The position numbers were made by a program, and so were the translations under genes. A stretch of 46,934 nt of DNA from an uncultured bacterium (GTDB taxonomy: Bacteria > Patescibacteriota > Gracilibacteria > Absconditabacterales > Absconditicoccaceae): contig CAIVEC010000006.1 of assembly GCA_903904875.1 (NCBI GenBank), forward strand, positions 1-46,934, read 5' to 3'. Positions 8,999 to 19,408 of this stretch are shown piece by piece (within the stretch, counting starts at the first letter, position 1; every line of letters starts with the position of its first letter). Below the pieces are notes generated by a model that was not told where the DNA came from, did not search any database, and saw only the letters and a list, made by a program, of their open reading frames with translations.

Positions 8999-9080
8999 GT
9001 TACAGATAGACTCAGATTGTCGCAGATAGCTCCAGGTTGCTGTAATTTTACTACAATCTGAAACAATCTGTATCTATATG
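8999..9080. repeat. Intergenic repeat with CTGAAACAATCTG units, copy A
   Basis: Contains GGTTGCTGTAATTTTACTACAATCTGAAACAATCTG, which aligns closely with 23606-23642. AGATTGT and ACAATCT words are arranged as inverted repeats. The gene-free interval 8993-9196 holds nothing else I can support. Confidence 0.45.
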
Positions 9081-9196
9081 TGGCAATATGCGACGAACTA
9101 AGCTTCTAATAGACTAAGCTTCTAAAAGTCTTCTAGTTTGCAATTCAGGGATGTTTTTTTATATTTAAACAACCAATTTATTCCTTTATCTTATGT

Positions 9197-10003
9197 ATGC
9201 GTTCGGTCCGTCTTGTACTTGTATGTATCGTTTGTTGCTTGTTCCTATGAACCACATGGGCTCTGTTTTCCGCAGATACATTTATCGCTCAATTTCAAGC
9301 CAAACAAGCAACGCTTTCTCTTTCCGAGAAAAAAACATATTACCTGCAAGTATATAATAATCTGTCATTGCTCGCCATCAGAAACCGTAATGATGCCGAC
9401 CAATTTGCATTATACACTTCACTGAAAGACTATGTACATACCCAAATCACTAATCTCTGATCAATTACTTCTTCTATAGTTTCTACGACTTCTTCTGGAA
9501 TGACGATTCCAAAAGTTGATCTTGCCAGAGTCAGGACTACGTGGTTAGCGTTGCATAACGCTGAAAGAACAACTAAATCACTGACTTCTTTCACGTACAG
9601 TTCTGCGCTTGAATGAACCGCTACTACATGGGCGAAACATCTTGCTGATATCGGCAAGGCCAGTCATCAAAGAAATAGCACGGATGGGTATTATTCGTAT
9701 GACAGCATCAAGCAACGATTCACTGATCAATGAATCGTCTTCGCCACCAAAGAGAAAAACGGTCAGCCACTCTTCACCGAAAATCTCTGACGAGGATATT
9801 ATACCTGCAAAAAAACCGATTGCACTGATGACTTCATCAAAGCCATCAAAACCACCCGAACCTTCTTTATGAGCGAAAAAGGCAAAACGTCTAAACCGCA
9901 TTACAATGCTATTGTAGGTAACTTTTCCACTATCGGCTTAGGAGTGGCATTGATAGGCAATAAATACTATTTAGTCACCCATTATACACAGGTCTTGAAA
10001 TAA
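9197..10003 (+). CDS. Secreted CAP/SCP-domain protein
   Basis: 268 aa, invisible in the track because of five in-frame TGA codons. Signal peptide MRSVRLVLVCIVCCLFLGTTWA; a helical spacer and Ser/Thr linker; then a CAP (SCP/PR-1-like) domain from ~residue 105: LHNAERTT, SSALEGTATTWAKHLAD, FTENLGRGYYTC, KPHYNAIVGNF, GLGVALIGNKYYLVTHY. These match CAP motifs (HN.R, L.W...L...A, EN, H...M/I, G.G.A). The first His of the cavity is less clear, but GKASHQR supplies one. Exported; CAP proteins act in cell-surface or extracellular roles with variable activity. The ORF at 9138 in the track is a frame shadow. Confidence 0.75.
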
Positions 10004-10065
10004 AAATCTATTTTCTTATATTCATTACTTGTTATTAGTCATTTTTACTTTTTATGATTTAATTC

Positions 10066-10509
10066 ATGAGAAAATTCTTTGCTGCGCTTCCTATGATCGG
10101 ATTGATTCTTGGTGCTGTAGCTATCGCTACGGAAATAAAAACTACTAATCCAGTTCCTAATGGACAACAACTTTCCGGTGCTGTCGTCACTTGTATAAAA
10201 ACCGCTTTGGAAAAAAGGGAGAATGCTGTTGTTTCTGCTGTGACTACCTTTCAAAATAGCAGCTTAGCTGCATTGAATACAAGAAAGACTTCACTTCTCG
10301 CTGCGTGGGACAAGACCACGAAAACAGATGTAAAGGCCGCCATAACTGTTGCACGGAAAGCATACAAGACATCTATGACTGATCTCAAAACCACACAATC
10401 TACCGCTAGAAAATGAGCGTGGGATATCTATAAGACTGACGTAAAGGCATGCAAGTGAATCCAGCTTGTCCAAGCCGTGGATACTAGTTCTCCAAACAGC
10501 GAACAATAA
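10066..10509 (+). CDS. Secreted helical protein of unknown function
   Basis: 147 aa; two TGA codons extend the track ORF to TAA at 10507. Signal peptide MRKFFAALPMIGLILGAVAIA, then Thr/Pro spacer and an Ala/Lys/Thr-rich region predicted as amphipathic helices with repeated AWDKTTKTDVKAA / AWDIYKTDVKAC units, an internal duplication. Two cysteines (CIKTALEK and KACKGIQL) could bond. It follows the CAP gene by 62 nt on the same strand and is closed by a terminator, so the two may share a transcript. Confidence 0.72.
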
Positions 10510-10538
10510 TACTTTCATATATATTTCTTTACTAAAAA

Positions 10539-10567
10539 AAAACCGTTCACCTAGGCGGACGGTTTTT
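10539..10567 (+). terminator. Rho-independent terminator after 10066-10509
   Basis: AAACCGT...ACGGTTT hairpin followed by TTTTTT, ~30 nt past the stop. Confidence 0.75.
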
Positions 10568-10596
10568 TTGTATATTAATTGCTTAATTATTTCATA

Positions 10597-10679
10597 GCGT
10601 CTCAACTATATCGACTGGTGTCGATATAGTTTCGACCTCATAAAAACACTCAATGCTTCATGTTTTTATTGGGTCTCAA
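10597..10679. repeat. Double-hairpin intergenic repeat (GTCTCAA/TTTCGAC family), copy A
   Basis: ACTATATCGAC-tggt-GTCGATATAGT is a perfect 11-bp stem. It is followed by TTTCGACCTCAT, a second stem ATAAAAAC/GTTTTTAT, and ATTGGGTCTCAA. A relative at 42094-42160 keeps the flanks but has a different stem. It abuts the stop codon of 10680-11003 and may also serve as its terminator. Confidence 0.5.
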
Positions 10680-11003
10680 CTATCTTCTTCTCTTTTTTGC
10701 TACTGGTTTTTTTGCAGCCACAATAATTTTCACTTTGCTTTGTTTCATAAACTTATTCCATAAACATCCGAAGATCATTCCTACAAGGTATCCTACAGCA
10801 AAGGTGAAGACTACAAGAATAATTCCTTTTGTTCGAGTCGCTGTCGTTAGGGTATACACCGGTTGGATTAAATGAAGTCCGAAAATCCGGTTAAGGTAAC
10901 TTTGCATGAAGGCAGGGAAGATAGCTATCAGTAATGTTCGAATGAGATGCATCAATCAAACAAAGCTACCAATCACTAGCCCAAGTTTGTACTTATTGAC
11001 CAT
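10680..11003 (-). CDS. Small membrane protein with basic C-terminus
   Basis: 107 aa; the track start at 10955 is internal, and reading through TGA at 10956 reaches ATG at 11003 (MVNKYKLGLVIGSFVGLMHL). Two or three hydrophobic segments (LGLVIGSFVGLMHLIRTLLIAIF; GIILVVFTFAVGYLVGMIFG) and a strongly basic tail (AAKKPVAKKRRR). The tail should lie in the cytoplasm and could bind nucleic acid or phospholipid. Family not recognised. Encoded 30 nt after the small gene 11034-11213. Confidence 0.7.
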
Positions 11004-11033
11004 GAGAGATATAATAAAGAAATAAAGAGAACT

Positions 11034-11213
11034 TTATTTTTTTATGAATGTGAATATTGCGAATACCACCATACCTGCTCACAATCCTATGAACATTCCT
11101 GCTACCAAATTATTAAACAAAAATCAACATCCCATTCCTAGGAGTACTCCTGCAGGAATAAATAATGCTGATTTGTTTTCTTGTGGTTTTTTTTCTGTTT
11201 CATGATGTGTCAT
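11034..11213 (-). CDS. 59-aa two-helix membrane protein
   Basis: Missing from the ORF track. MTHHETEKKPQENKS is followed by a helical hairpin (LFIPAGVLLGMGCGFLFNNLVAG and GLGAGMVVFAIFTFI) ending KK-TAA. Two TGA codons fill Gly positions in this Gly-rich hairpin. It probably shares a transcript with 10680-11003. The shape recalls AtpZ/AtpI-type small proteins, but no ATP synthase gene is nearby, so I give no function. Confidence 0.65.
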
Positions 11214-11290
11214 GTGAAAAATAACATGATAAAATATCATTGCATATTTTAACGATTTACTTGAGTCTTGCAATGGTTTTTATTGTAAGC

Positions 11291-11312
11291 CTACCTACCG
11301 GCAGGCAGGCAT
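11291..11312. repeat. GC-rich imperfect palindrome
   Basis: GCCTACCTACCGGCAGGCAGGC folds on itself with two A-C mismatches and is followed on the plus strand by a T-rich run. No plus-strand gene ends here, so it is unlikely to be a working terminator. It is probably one of the small dispersed palindromes also seen at 21651-21680. Confidence 0.4.
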
Positions 11313-11314
11313 TT

Positions 11315-12304
11315 TTATTTTTTTCTTGATAAAATTTTTTGAAAATCTGCAGGTATGGGTGCTTCAAATGTTATTTTTTTGTTTTTAAATGGGTCTTGAA
11401 AACTGTATTTTCGGCAATGGAGCAATTGCCTGTTGATGCCTAATGATTTGTAGAGAATCCTATTCGCCGCCGGATTACCGTAGATGATATCACCGAGCAC
11501 GGGATATCCTTCATTACTGACATGTACTCTGATCTGATGCATCCTTCCTGTATGGATTTTCACTTTCAATAATGAGATCGGTCCGAGCAGCGGATGCTGA
11601 ATGAATTTTTCCAATCGACATTCTGTCCTGGCTTCCAATCCTTCGCGATAATCTATTTTGACTTGAGATCTATCAGAAATTTTATTGTAGGATTTAGTTA
11701 TGGGTTTATCGATGAGAACGTGACTGGGAAATTTACCGACGACAATGGTCAGATATTGTTTATCGATATTTCTTTCCCTGATGATGGTGTTTATATACTG
11801 CAATGCTTCATAGCTTTTGGCAGCAATCAAGACTCCTGACGTATCTCTATCGAGTCTGTACCCGAAAGATGGTTTGAAGGTGTCTGTTTTATATTCTTCA
11901 GCGTATTTATCCAAATAATCATTCATGGAAAGATCGTTCCGATGTTTGTTTCCAGGGTGCATAGGTATGCCAGCGGGTTTATCCAAGACAATCCGATGTT
12001 CATCTTCATAGAGAATCTGCTGTTTGAATTTTTTGATGTCTACTTTTTCCAGTTTGCGGTCTTTTTGGCTGACTAATACTGATAAATCTTCAGTTCCCAT
12101 CTGTACTTTATCGTTTATTTGGACAATATCGTCCTCCTGAAGCCTGTATTGTTCTTTTACTCTTTTACCATTGACTTTTATCAATCCTTTCCTGATCGTA
12201 CTGTAAATGTCCGCCAAGCGAACTTGCGGATATTTTTTGAACCGTTTCCTCAAAAACCTATCAAATCTCTGATCAGAAGCTGTTTTATCGATTTTTATCT
12301 CCAT
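11315..12304 (-). CDS. RluA/RluD-type 23S rRNA pseudouridine synthase
   Basis: 329 aa from ATG at 12302-12304 (MEIKIDK); the track's upstream MAVNTFL start adds seven unlikely residues. N-terminal S4 RNA-binding domain (residues ~10-65: LADIYSTIRKGLIKVNGKRV), then the RluA catalytic domain with FGYRLDRDTSGVLIAAKS. The Asp in RLDRDTSG is the catalytic residue; the usual His before RLD is Tyr. HTGRMHQIRVH and GDIIYG are further family motifs. It isomerises uridines in 23S rRNA. RluD and RluC cannot be separated by eye. No in-frame TGA at all, unlike most neighbours. Confidence 0.9.
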   Translation of the reverse strand: MEIKIDKTASDQRFDRFLRKRFKKYPQVRLADIYSTIRKGLIKVNGKRVKEQYRLQEDDIVQINDKVQMGTEDLSVLVSQKDRKLEKVDIKKFKQQILYEDEHRIVLDKPAGIPMHPGNKHRNDLSMNDYLDKYAEEYKTDTFKPSFGYRLDRDTSGVLIAAKSYEALQYINTIIRERNIDKQYLTIVVGKFPSHVLIDKPITKSYNKISDRSQVKIDYREGLEARTECRLEKFIQHPLLGPISLLKVKIHTGRMHQIRVHVSNEGYPVLGDIIYGNPAANRILYKSLGINRQLLHCRKYSFQDPFKNKKITFEAPIPADFQKILSRKK

Positions 12305-12528
12305 TAGGAAAGTATTCACAGCCAAAAAGTAAAAAAATCTCCATTGTTCTATCTATCGTCTGTCTATTTGCAAGAAGAGGTGAATTCCAAAGCCAAGCTA
12401 TAGATGACTATCTATATCTCTATCGTTGAAATTCTTCTTAAGAAGCCAGATTTAAAACATTACGCTTACGAAGACCACGATTATACATATTTTAGGGAAA
12501 ATGATGAATTCATATCCTATCATTTTTT

Positions 12529-12553
12529 AAAAAAATCGCTGAATGCGATTTTT
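12529..12553 (-). terminator. Rho-independent terminator of tRNA-His
   Basis: Minus strand AAAAATCGC-attca-GCGATTTTTTT, starting three bases after the encoded CCA end. The gene-free interval 12305-12555 otherwise holds only the rejected ORF 12404-12613. Confidence 0.7.
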
Positions 12554-12555
12554 AG

Positions 12556-12633
12556 TGGGGCGGCTGACCGGAATCGAACCGGCGACATTCTGAGTCACAG
12601 TCAGACGCTCTAACCAACTGAGCTACAGCCGCC
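12556..12633 (-). tRNA. tRNA-His(GTG)
   Basis: Cloverleaf on the minus strand: acceptor GCGGCTG/CAGCCGC with an extra G-1 pairing C73, the identity element of tRNA-His. D-arm GCTCAGTTGGTTAGAGC; anticodon loop CTGTGAC with GTG between TCTGA/TCAGA stems; T-loop TTCGATT. The 3' CCA is encoded. Confidence 0.95.
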
Positions 12634-12807
12634 ATAAAAAAATATGTGTTTTCCACGTGATTATGTGTACTTTTTTCCTCAGTAAATGCAAGATTTTTTG
12701 ATATAATATCAGTGATAATCGTTGAATACCGTTTTTGTAAAATAATTTGATTTTCTTACTGAAAAGAATAAAGTTCCGTCACTATTTTACTTATTATTCT
12801 TATTATT

Positions 12808-13122
12808 ATGAAAAAGATTTTTTGGACTACTGTTTTTTGGCTTGTTGTATTTTTTGGATTCGCTTTCTATGCAAAAATGTTTGATGCAAACATGGCAGCA
12901 GGTATAAGTACTTGGCTTGGTACAACAACTATCACAACTAGTTGAGAAGTCATCCCTACTACTGGTGCTGAAAATGATGTTATGAGCGGAATCAATGCCA
13001 TCCAAACAACGCTTACTGATATGCAAACAACGCTTAATGCGCTTGCAGGTTGAACAACAACCACAACAGTTACTCCAACTCCTGTAGTCGAAACACAAAC
13101 TACGTGAGCAACAGCTAACTAA
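12808..13122 (+). CDS. Short N-anchored Thr-rich membrane protein
   Basis: 104 aa with three TGA codons; absent from the track. N-terminal anchor MKKIFWTTVFWLVVFFGFAFYA, then LGTTTITTSGEVIP, a short heptad-like segment (NAIQTTLTDMQTTLNAL) and a Thr/Pro tail (TTTTTVTPTPVVETQT). The N-terminus is closely similar to the next gene's (MKKIFRTTVFWFLVIFLF), so the two are paralogous in their anchors. The helix plus T-rich tail also matches the proteins at 25020-25415 and 25438-25758. Likely faces the periplasm or exterior. Function unknown. Confidence 0.72.
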
Positions 13123-13170
13123 TATTCTAGGGTAAAGATTTTACCATATAAGAATTGAAATTCCTATAGA

Positions 13171-13220
13171 TAAAAACGACGTTACCCCGTAGTACTACGG
13201 GGTCGGTGTCTTATTTTATC
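13171..13220 (+). promoter_or_regulatory. Structured intergenic element, copy 1 (TAAAAACGACGTTA...TCGGYGTCTTATTTTAT)
   Basis: Conserved flanks GACG/TGTC enclose a perfect hairpin CCCCGTAGT/ACTACGGGG, followed by TTATTTTAT. The same flanks with an unrelated hairpin occur at 25779-25828. Both copies sit between a short T-rich anchored protein and a paralogous domain-carrying protein. It could be a leaky terminator/attenuator for the downstream gene. Confidence 0.55.
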
Positions 13221-13235
13221 CTTAACTTTCCATGC

Positions 13236-13901
13236 ATGAAAAAAATCTTCCGGACTACCGTATTTTGGTTTCTCGTCATTTTCCTGTTCCGATCATATAT
13301 GAGAGTATTCGATCATCCGCTCGGTAGGGAAGTAGGTTCCCGATTCGGTAAATGTCAGCAGGTCTGTCTGACAGGCGGTATAGCTACCGGTCTTACTGAA
13401 CAACTTACTAGCATCCAAACTCAACTTGATTTACTCAATCAGAAACTTCAATCTGAATCTCAACAGCCACCACAAATTTCCTTATTCCAGACGACCGCTC
13501 CGACCAAGGTCGCCTTATATTATTTCAATCAGACAGAAGATCAAAAGCTAGCTCCGGAACAACAGGTAAACTTATCTTCCATTCTTCCTGTGTATCGTAT
13601 ATTCCCTGCAAGCAAAAATCTTCTCGTAGATACCATCAATGAATTGATAAAATGAAATCTGACTGCTAATGAAAAACAGCAATGATTTATGACAGAATTT
13701 CCTAATATAAAATTCAAATTACTCTCTACTGATTTAGCTCCTGATGGTACTTTGACTTTGGAGTTTACTGATGTCCCGGGATTCACTGACGGCTGATCTG
13801 CTCGTATGCTGATCCTTTCAAACGTCATTGAAAAGACTGCACTCCAGTTCCCTGGCGTAAAGAAAGTCGTATTTGTTCCAGAAACCTTGTTCCAACCATA
13901 A
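13236..13901 (+). CDS. Membrane-anchored GerMN-domain protein
   Basis: 221 aa from ATG at 13236 (MKKIFRTTVFWFLV), reading through three TGA codons to TAA. N-terminal signal anchor; a Gln-rich helix (EQLTSIQTQLDLLNQKL); then a GerMN-like domain from ~residue 85: VALYYFNQTEDQKL, LLVDTINELIKGNLT, DGTLTLEFTDVPG, SARMLILSNVIEKTALQFPGVKKVVF. GerMN domains occur in envelope and sporulation proteins (GerM, LpqB), usually extracytoplasmic, with unknown ligands. It is transcribed behind the short paralog at 12808. Confidence 0.75.
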
Positions 13902-13935
13902 ATAGACTTTAGTTATTAGTCTTTAGACCTTAGCT

Positions 13936-13970
13936 AAGAACACTGACGAAAATTTAGTGTTCTTTTGCTT
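13936..13970 (+). terminator. Rho-independent terminator after 13236-13901
   Basis: AAGAACACT...AGTGTTCTT stem followed by a T-rich run. Confidence 0.7.
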
Positions 13971-14025
13971 TTTTCAAGGAAATCATTATACTTAATACTG
14001 TTTATTTAGTGATCTTTTTGTGTAT

Positions 14026-17000
14026 ATGGCAAAAAATAAAAAAGGGAAGAATTCAAAACACATCGATCATGATGAGAAAAAAACTTCTGAAAAAACCGGT
14101 TCCAAAAAAACCAATATTTCAGATGCTTTTTTAGATGAACTCAAATGAGCTTTTGATAAATTTGAAGAAATCCCTGATTCCAAAAAAATAGAACTTTATG
14201 GTAATAATGAATACTTAGCGCAATTTTTGATCTATTTCGAAAAAGAGTATCCTGATCTGTTTAATAAGATAGATAAAAAAGATTTGCCAATCTATATGAA
14301 AGCATTGGAAGATAAAAAACGATTTTCATTTACTAATATAATAAAAAAATCTGAAACGATTCACAAAGAATTCTGACCTGAAGATACAGAACAGCATGTG
14401 ATGCAAAACAGCTTAGACAAATTACATACATTTTGTGATGACAACAAGAATAACATCCCTGCTGATGCTTTCAGTAAATTTGCCAGTGCAGCAGGTTTCC
14501 ATCCTACAACTCATGTCATCAATTTTGATGGCAAACTCAAAACCATCGATGATCTCTATCCGTTGTGGAATAAATTTCTGGAAAAAGAAGATATATCCCT
14601 TACCGATGCTGTCGCTGAAAAAGCTACGAAGATTTTAATCCCTGAATATAATCCTACAGAGAGGATCATAGTGGAGGTCGCTTTGAAAAAAATAAGGAAA
14701 GAACTTACCTGAAAACTCAAGACTGATTTTGATGAAAGATTCCCTTTACCTATCGATATTTTCAGTTCTTATCAGGATATCATCAGCTTCAAAAATGAAT
14801 GGATATCGTTCCTTGACGAACATCAGGCTGAGATCGATGGCAAACTCGCAAAAAAATTGGATGCTATCATTGTCACCAATGGTGATATTAAAAAAGTACT
14901 CTTGGAATCAGGAAGAAAATTCGATGATACGAAATGATTCTCAGAATGGGAACAATATTTCAGACGTATCTTCAATAAGCTTGCCACTCGCCAGCTGTTT
15001 GAAGAAGTCCAAAAGACACAGGAAACCATCGATCATTATCTTGATGCGATGGCCAATACATTCAAGGAATTCCCTCCGTACGTCAATGAGATTCTGCGCA
15101 TCTATCCCTTCAATGATAAAAATATTGTCGCTATCGATCCTTCATTCCATACTGATCTCGAACATATCGATATGCAGATTTCCGATCTTCAGCTTAACTA
15201 TTCTTCTGCTCCTGAAGATCAAAGAGCAGAATTAAGAAAACAAATTCATGCGCTCAAACAGGAAAGAGAATACCGCAGACGGCAAGCATATATCGCGTTT
15301 CTTAAAACCAAGGATGCTGCTCTTGCTGATATATTCACTCAATTGGTTTGAAGTAAATTTGATTTTTCCGTATTATCTCCGGATCAGCAGCAATTGCTTG
15401 TTAATACCCTCGTAAAACACAAACTCGAAGATACGATCAAAAATAAAGTCCCTGAATTGCTTTCGGTGACTGAAGAAGAGCTTACCCAATTTATGAATGA
15501 TCTTTTTGATCTCAAGAAGATGGATATCACTATTCCAACTAGAACTGGTCCTATTCCTTTGTCGTTCGTCAAAAAAGAATTTTTATCCAGTGTCCGTAAA
15601 GACCTTCTTGGAATCGATGATCTGGAAAATATCCAGAATCTTCCGCTCAATTTCGTCACGCAACTTACCGACAGCAATGCCGCGTTTTTTGAGGATAGTG
15701 CATCGATATTCGATTCGATATATACTGATTTCGTTGCAAGAAACTGAACAAGACATCGTATCAATGATGCGTATAAAGTCAGGATAAAAAAAGACGGAAA
15801 AATAGTCGAATGATATCTTTCTTCTTATTGTCCGATTGATGAGAAATATAATGATGAAAATTATGATGGAAAAGAATTGTTCCTGTATTCTGAACCAATC
15901 ACAGCGCCGAATAAAGAAAGGAAATTGGTCACCCGGGAAGGAATCGACGATGGAACTCCTGTTATCATCAAACATGATGAACAATGACAATGTGATATAG
16001 AGATTCTGGACAGAAAAATCAATCTCAATGGTGAAGCATTGTGAGCTTTGCTTTTCGGCTATGTACTCGGTCAACAGAGCAGGGAGATTTCCATGTCACC
16101 AGAAAAAGAGAAAGAATTGGCAGAAAAATTTAAGCAGCTCGGTAAACTTGATGTGTACAAAGAAAAAGAGGAATGAGAGGAAGAGGAACCAGAACCTGTG
16201 ACAGAAAAAGATGAATCCAAAGTCGAAAAATCAGAATATCAAAAATTTTTGGATGATCGAAAATTACTCAAATGATATACTTTCCCGGAAGAGAAATATA
16301 ATATTAAAGGTAAAGAAAATTTCGGTTTTGTAGAATGAACGAGATTGTTTGTCCCTTTTGCTGATAGCGAACTCTATCCTAAGAACGAATGAAAAGCATG
16401 GATACAGCTTGAGATCATAGAAATCAATGAACTAAAATGAACATTCAAGGTAAAAGTTCATGGTGGAGAATTAAAATTATGAGGCTCTGAATGAAAAACC
16501 AAGGAACTGGCTATGAATGCTTCATCATTTGAAGATATCAGGAAAAATTTCGGCGATATCTATAAGCTTCCTAACACCAAATGATTGACCATGGACGATG
16601 AGATACGTATGGTGGATTCATGATGATTGGCCAAAGATCTTCAAAAGAAACATTTGGGAAGCGTCCAACGAGATGGAAAATGATTTACGTTCGTTAACGG
16701 TGATTATGCCAATGATCCTGTTACTCACTTCGGTTTCTATGAGGCTGGAATCTGAGAATCCCATGATAAAGAAACCAGAGCAAATTATAGCTTATACACG
16801 ATCAAATATAATCCAAATGCCACCGTTTCTCTCTCAGGAGAATTTAAGGATGGTAATGTCATCAAGAAATATTTCCGTGATATGGATTATCCTACGTTTT
16901 TGATTTTTATCAAAGAAAAATGACTCCAACCAAAAAGCAAGGAACAGGCTGAGGATATGAAAAACAAACAGAAAATCGAGAATCAGGAAACGCCTACTAC

Positions 17001-19242
17001 GGTCCGCGGGTTCAGTATCAATAATATCATCGGTTTTTTCAAGAATTGATTTACCAAAATCAATGATGCTATCAAAAAATATGATGAAGAAAGAACGGAG
17101 GATTTGACTGATGCCCTTACTAGACAAGGTCAATTGTACGGAGATATAGGGAAACTCTTCGGTCCTTTTTCTAGGATTTCTTCCTCATTTGAGACTATGG
17201 GTGCAGAATATTACCTTGAGAGAGATAGTAGGATCTGGAAGAAGGTGGAAAAGCGAAAAAAATTCTATGAAGACGCTGATTTCTCATTGATCTATGAAAC
17301 TATCCTGAAACCTATGCTCCAATGACAGGTTACCATCAAACCTCATTACAAAGCCGCTGCGATATTGCTTGCTATGATTTCCAAAGGAAAATGACCATAT
17401 AGCAAAAATCCTGAATTCGCTGCAAAAGGTATGCGGGTCAATATCCTCATGTGACCTGCACATCAGCAAAGATATCTAGATATGCGTGAAAAACTCACCA
17501 GGGAACTTGAACAAGGTTCGGCTATGTATGGAGCCTTATGGACTGATAATAAGAAAAATGAAATCCTGGAACTTGAGATGAAATATATCGTCCATGTCAT
17601 GGATGGAAGACAGCTTGGAATACAGGATCAGGATAAAACAAAATATTATTTTTATGGAAAATATTCCAAAACATTCATCGATGAACTGGAAAAATGATAT
17701 ACTTCATTCTTTAGCCAATCAACGGTTGAAGACTGATTCGGAAAAGCGAAAGGCGCAAGCTTTGAATTTGCCAGAGGTGAATTTTTCAGATTTTTGCCTG
17801 ATAGGCCACAACAAGCGATACCATATCTCAGGGTGATGGCTACCAAGGCTATGAACGACAGTCAAAAAAAAGCGTTTGAAGTAGCTGTGATGGCAGGAAT
17901 GCTTTCCGGTATCTTTCTTACCATGACCGATTCTGAAACCCAATGATTTGTCCAAAAAATCTCTAGGACCATGTGATTTGTTCCTGGTATCCGGGTCAAA
18001 GATATCAATCAACAGACCAAATTACAGAGAATGCTTGATATCTTCAGCAACAGAAATTTCAGTACCTCTACAAAATATACCCCAGAAAAATTTTCCTTTA
18101 GGGATATGTCTGGAGGGACTAAAAATTTTGTAAAACGAGATGATCCTACCAAACCTTGAAAATTCGAACCATGAACTTTCCAAACATGGATATCCAAAGA
18201 TGATACTCTCACTAAATTGAGCAAATTCTTCAAAATCACCGGTGGAAATTTCGATAACAAAACATTGCTTGATATCTACGTAGATCCTAAGACTTCTCCA
18301 TCAGACAAAGCATTGATCGAAGAATTCCTCAAAAACACCAATGAAAAAAATGAAGCTCTAGATTCGGAGGTCCAAAAAAATCCTTCTGCACATACAGGAT
18401 CCATCTTGACGAGAAGCCAGAGTGCTGTCCAACAATTGATGAAATGCAAAAATGGATTTTTCGACGGTGCAAATACGGACGAAAATCAAACTATGCAGTA
18501 TTTTCGAAATAATGTCGCCAATGAGTTCCCTGCAAAAGAATGCAGTAAGGAAAGCGTGGATTTTTATCTCAAAAAATTCTTGAATCGGTTTGAAGAGAGA
18601 TGATTTACGTGAAGCGGCAGAACGATTTTTGTCAAAAGATTACAAACTGTCAAAAAATTGATGGCTGCTGGACGTCAAAGTGAAGCCCAGGATATCTTAC
18701 GATATAGTATCGTAGGAACAATCGTCAGAACTTTAAATGGAGCTGCTCCTCAAGAACTTCAAAAGTGATTGGAAGTGTTTATGAACTTTTTCAAAAGTAA
18801 TCTTAACCAGATTCTAGATTCTACCATGGTCAAGGATGTCTTTGGTCCCCAATTCGTTAAAGATAGTCAGGAACCGTATGAGTGCGGAGATTGGTATGAA
18901 TATATCGATAATTTACCGCAAAATGCGAATCTGGCTTTTGGCGCTGAAGGCAAGATAAGAGGCGCTATCAAGAAAAAATATGCTAATCCTAACTATATTA
19001 ATAGGGATATCTATAAATTGGCTGAGGATCTCTTCAGAAGTGCTGCCATACAAAATCGTTTCAATAATTATTATGTTTCTGAAAAAAAATCTGACATTGC
19101 CAAAAAATCTTCTTCTAAGGCTACCTGAGCTAAGATACAAAATCCTGAGGTAGTGGAAAAAGTAAGGCAAATTCTGGAAGGTAAACAGCCTTGAGAGATA
19201 TCTTTCCCGATAGAAAGTGAAGACATGTATGAAAATTACTAA
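14026..19242 (+). CDS. Giant 1738-aa protein of unknown function
   Basis: One continuous code-25 frame from ATG (14026) to TAA (19240). By my count about 38 in-frame TGA codons break it into many track ORFs, all in the same frame. Residues 1-40 are Lys/Ser-rich. A helical part follows, with a coiled-coil-like segment near residues 385-430 (AELRKQIHALKQEREYRRRQ). A beta-rich part around 580-700 is followed by an acidic linker near 715-735 (EEEEPEPVTEKDES). The C-terminal half is mostly helical. No signal peptide or clear membrane helix, so it is probably cytoplasmic. I recognise no catalytic motif. It stands alone between two terminators, 5.2 kb in a reduced genome, which suggests an important lineage-specific role. 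Upstream TTGCTT-16-TATACT could be its promoter. Confidence 0.85.
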
Positions 19243-19266
19243 TTATTATATTCATAATATTTTTCT

Positions 19267-19288
19267 GACCTCCTTGCGAGGTCTTTTT
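19267..19288 (+). terminator. Rho-independent terminator of the giant gene
   Basis: GACCTC-cttgc-GAGGTC followed by five T, 25 nt after the stop codon. Confidence 0.8.
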
Positions 19289-19408
19289 CCTGTCTGCGGT
19301 AAGATTTTCATTTTCTCTCGATTTTCTTTCCTTGACTTCCTCTTTTTTTTTGCTACTACCTGAACATAAAAAACAGAAATAAAATATTTACCTTAAAATA
19401 AAAATCTT

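Noticed and set aside
9138-9425. 95-aa plus-strand ORF
   Set aside because: Out-of-frame shadow; the CAP-domain gene 9197-10003 explains the region.
12404-12613. 69-aa plus-strand ORF
   Set aside because: It runs through the tRNA-His terminator and into the tRNA itself; its end (RNRTGDILSHSQ) is a well-known false translation of a tRNA.
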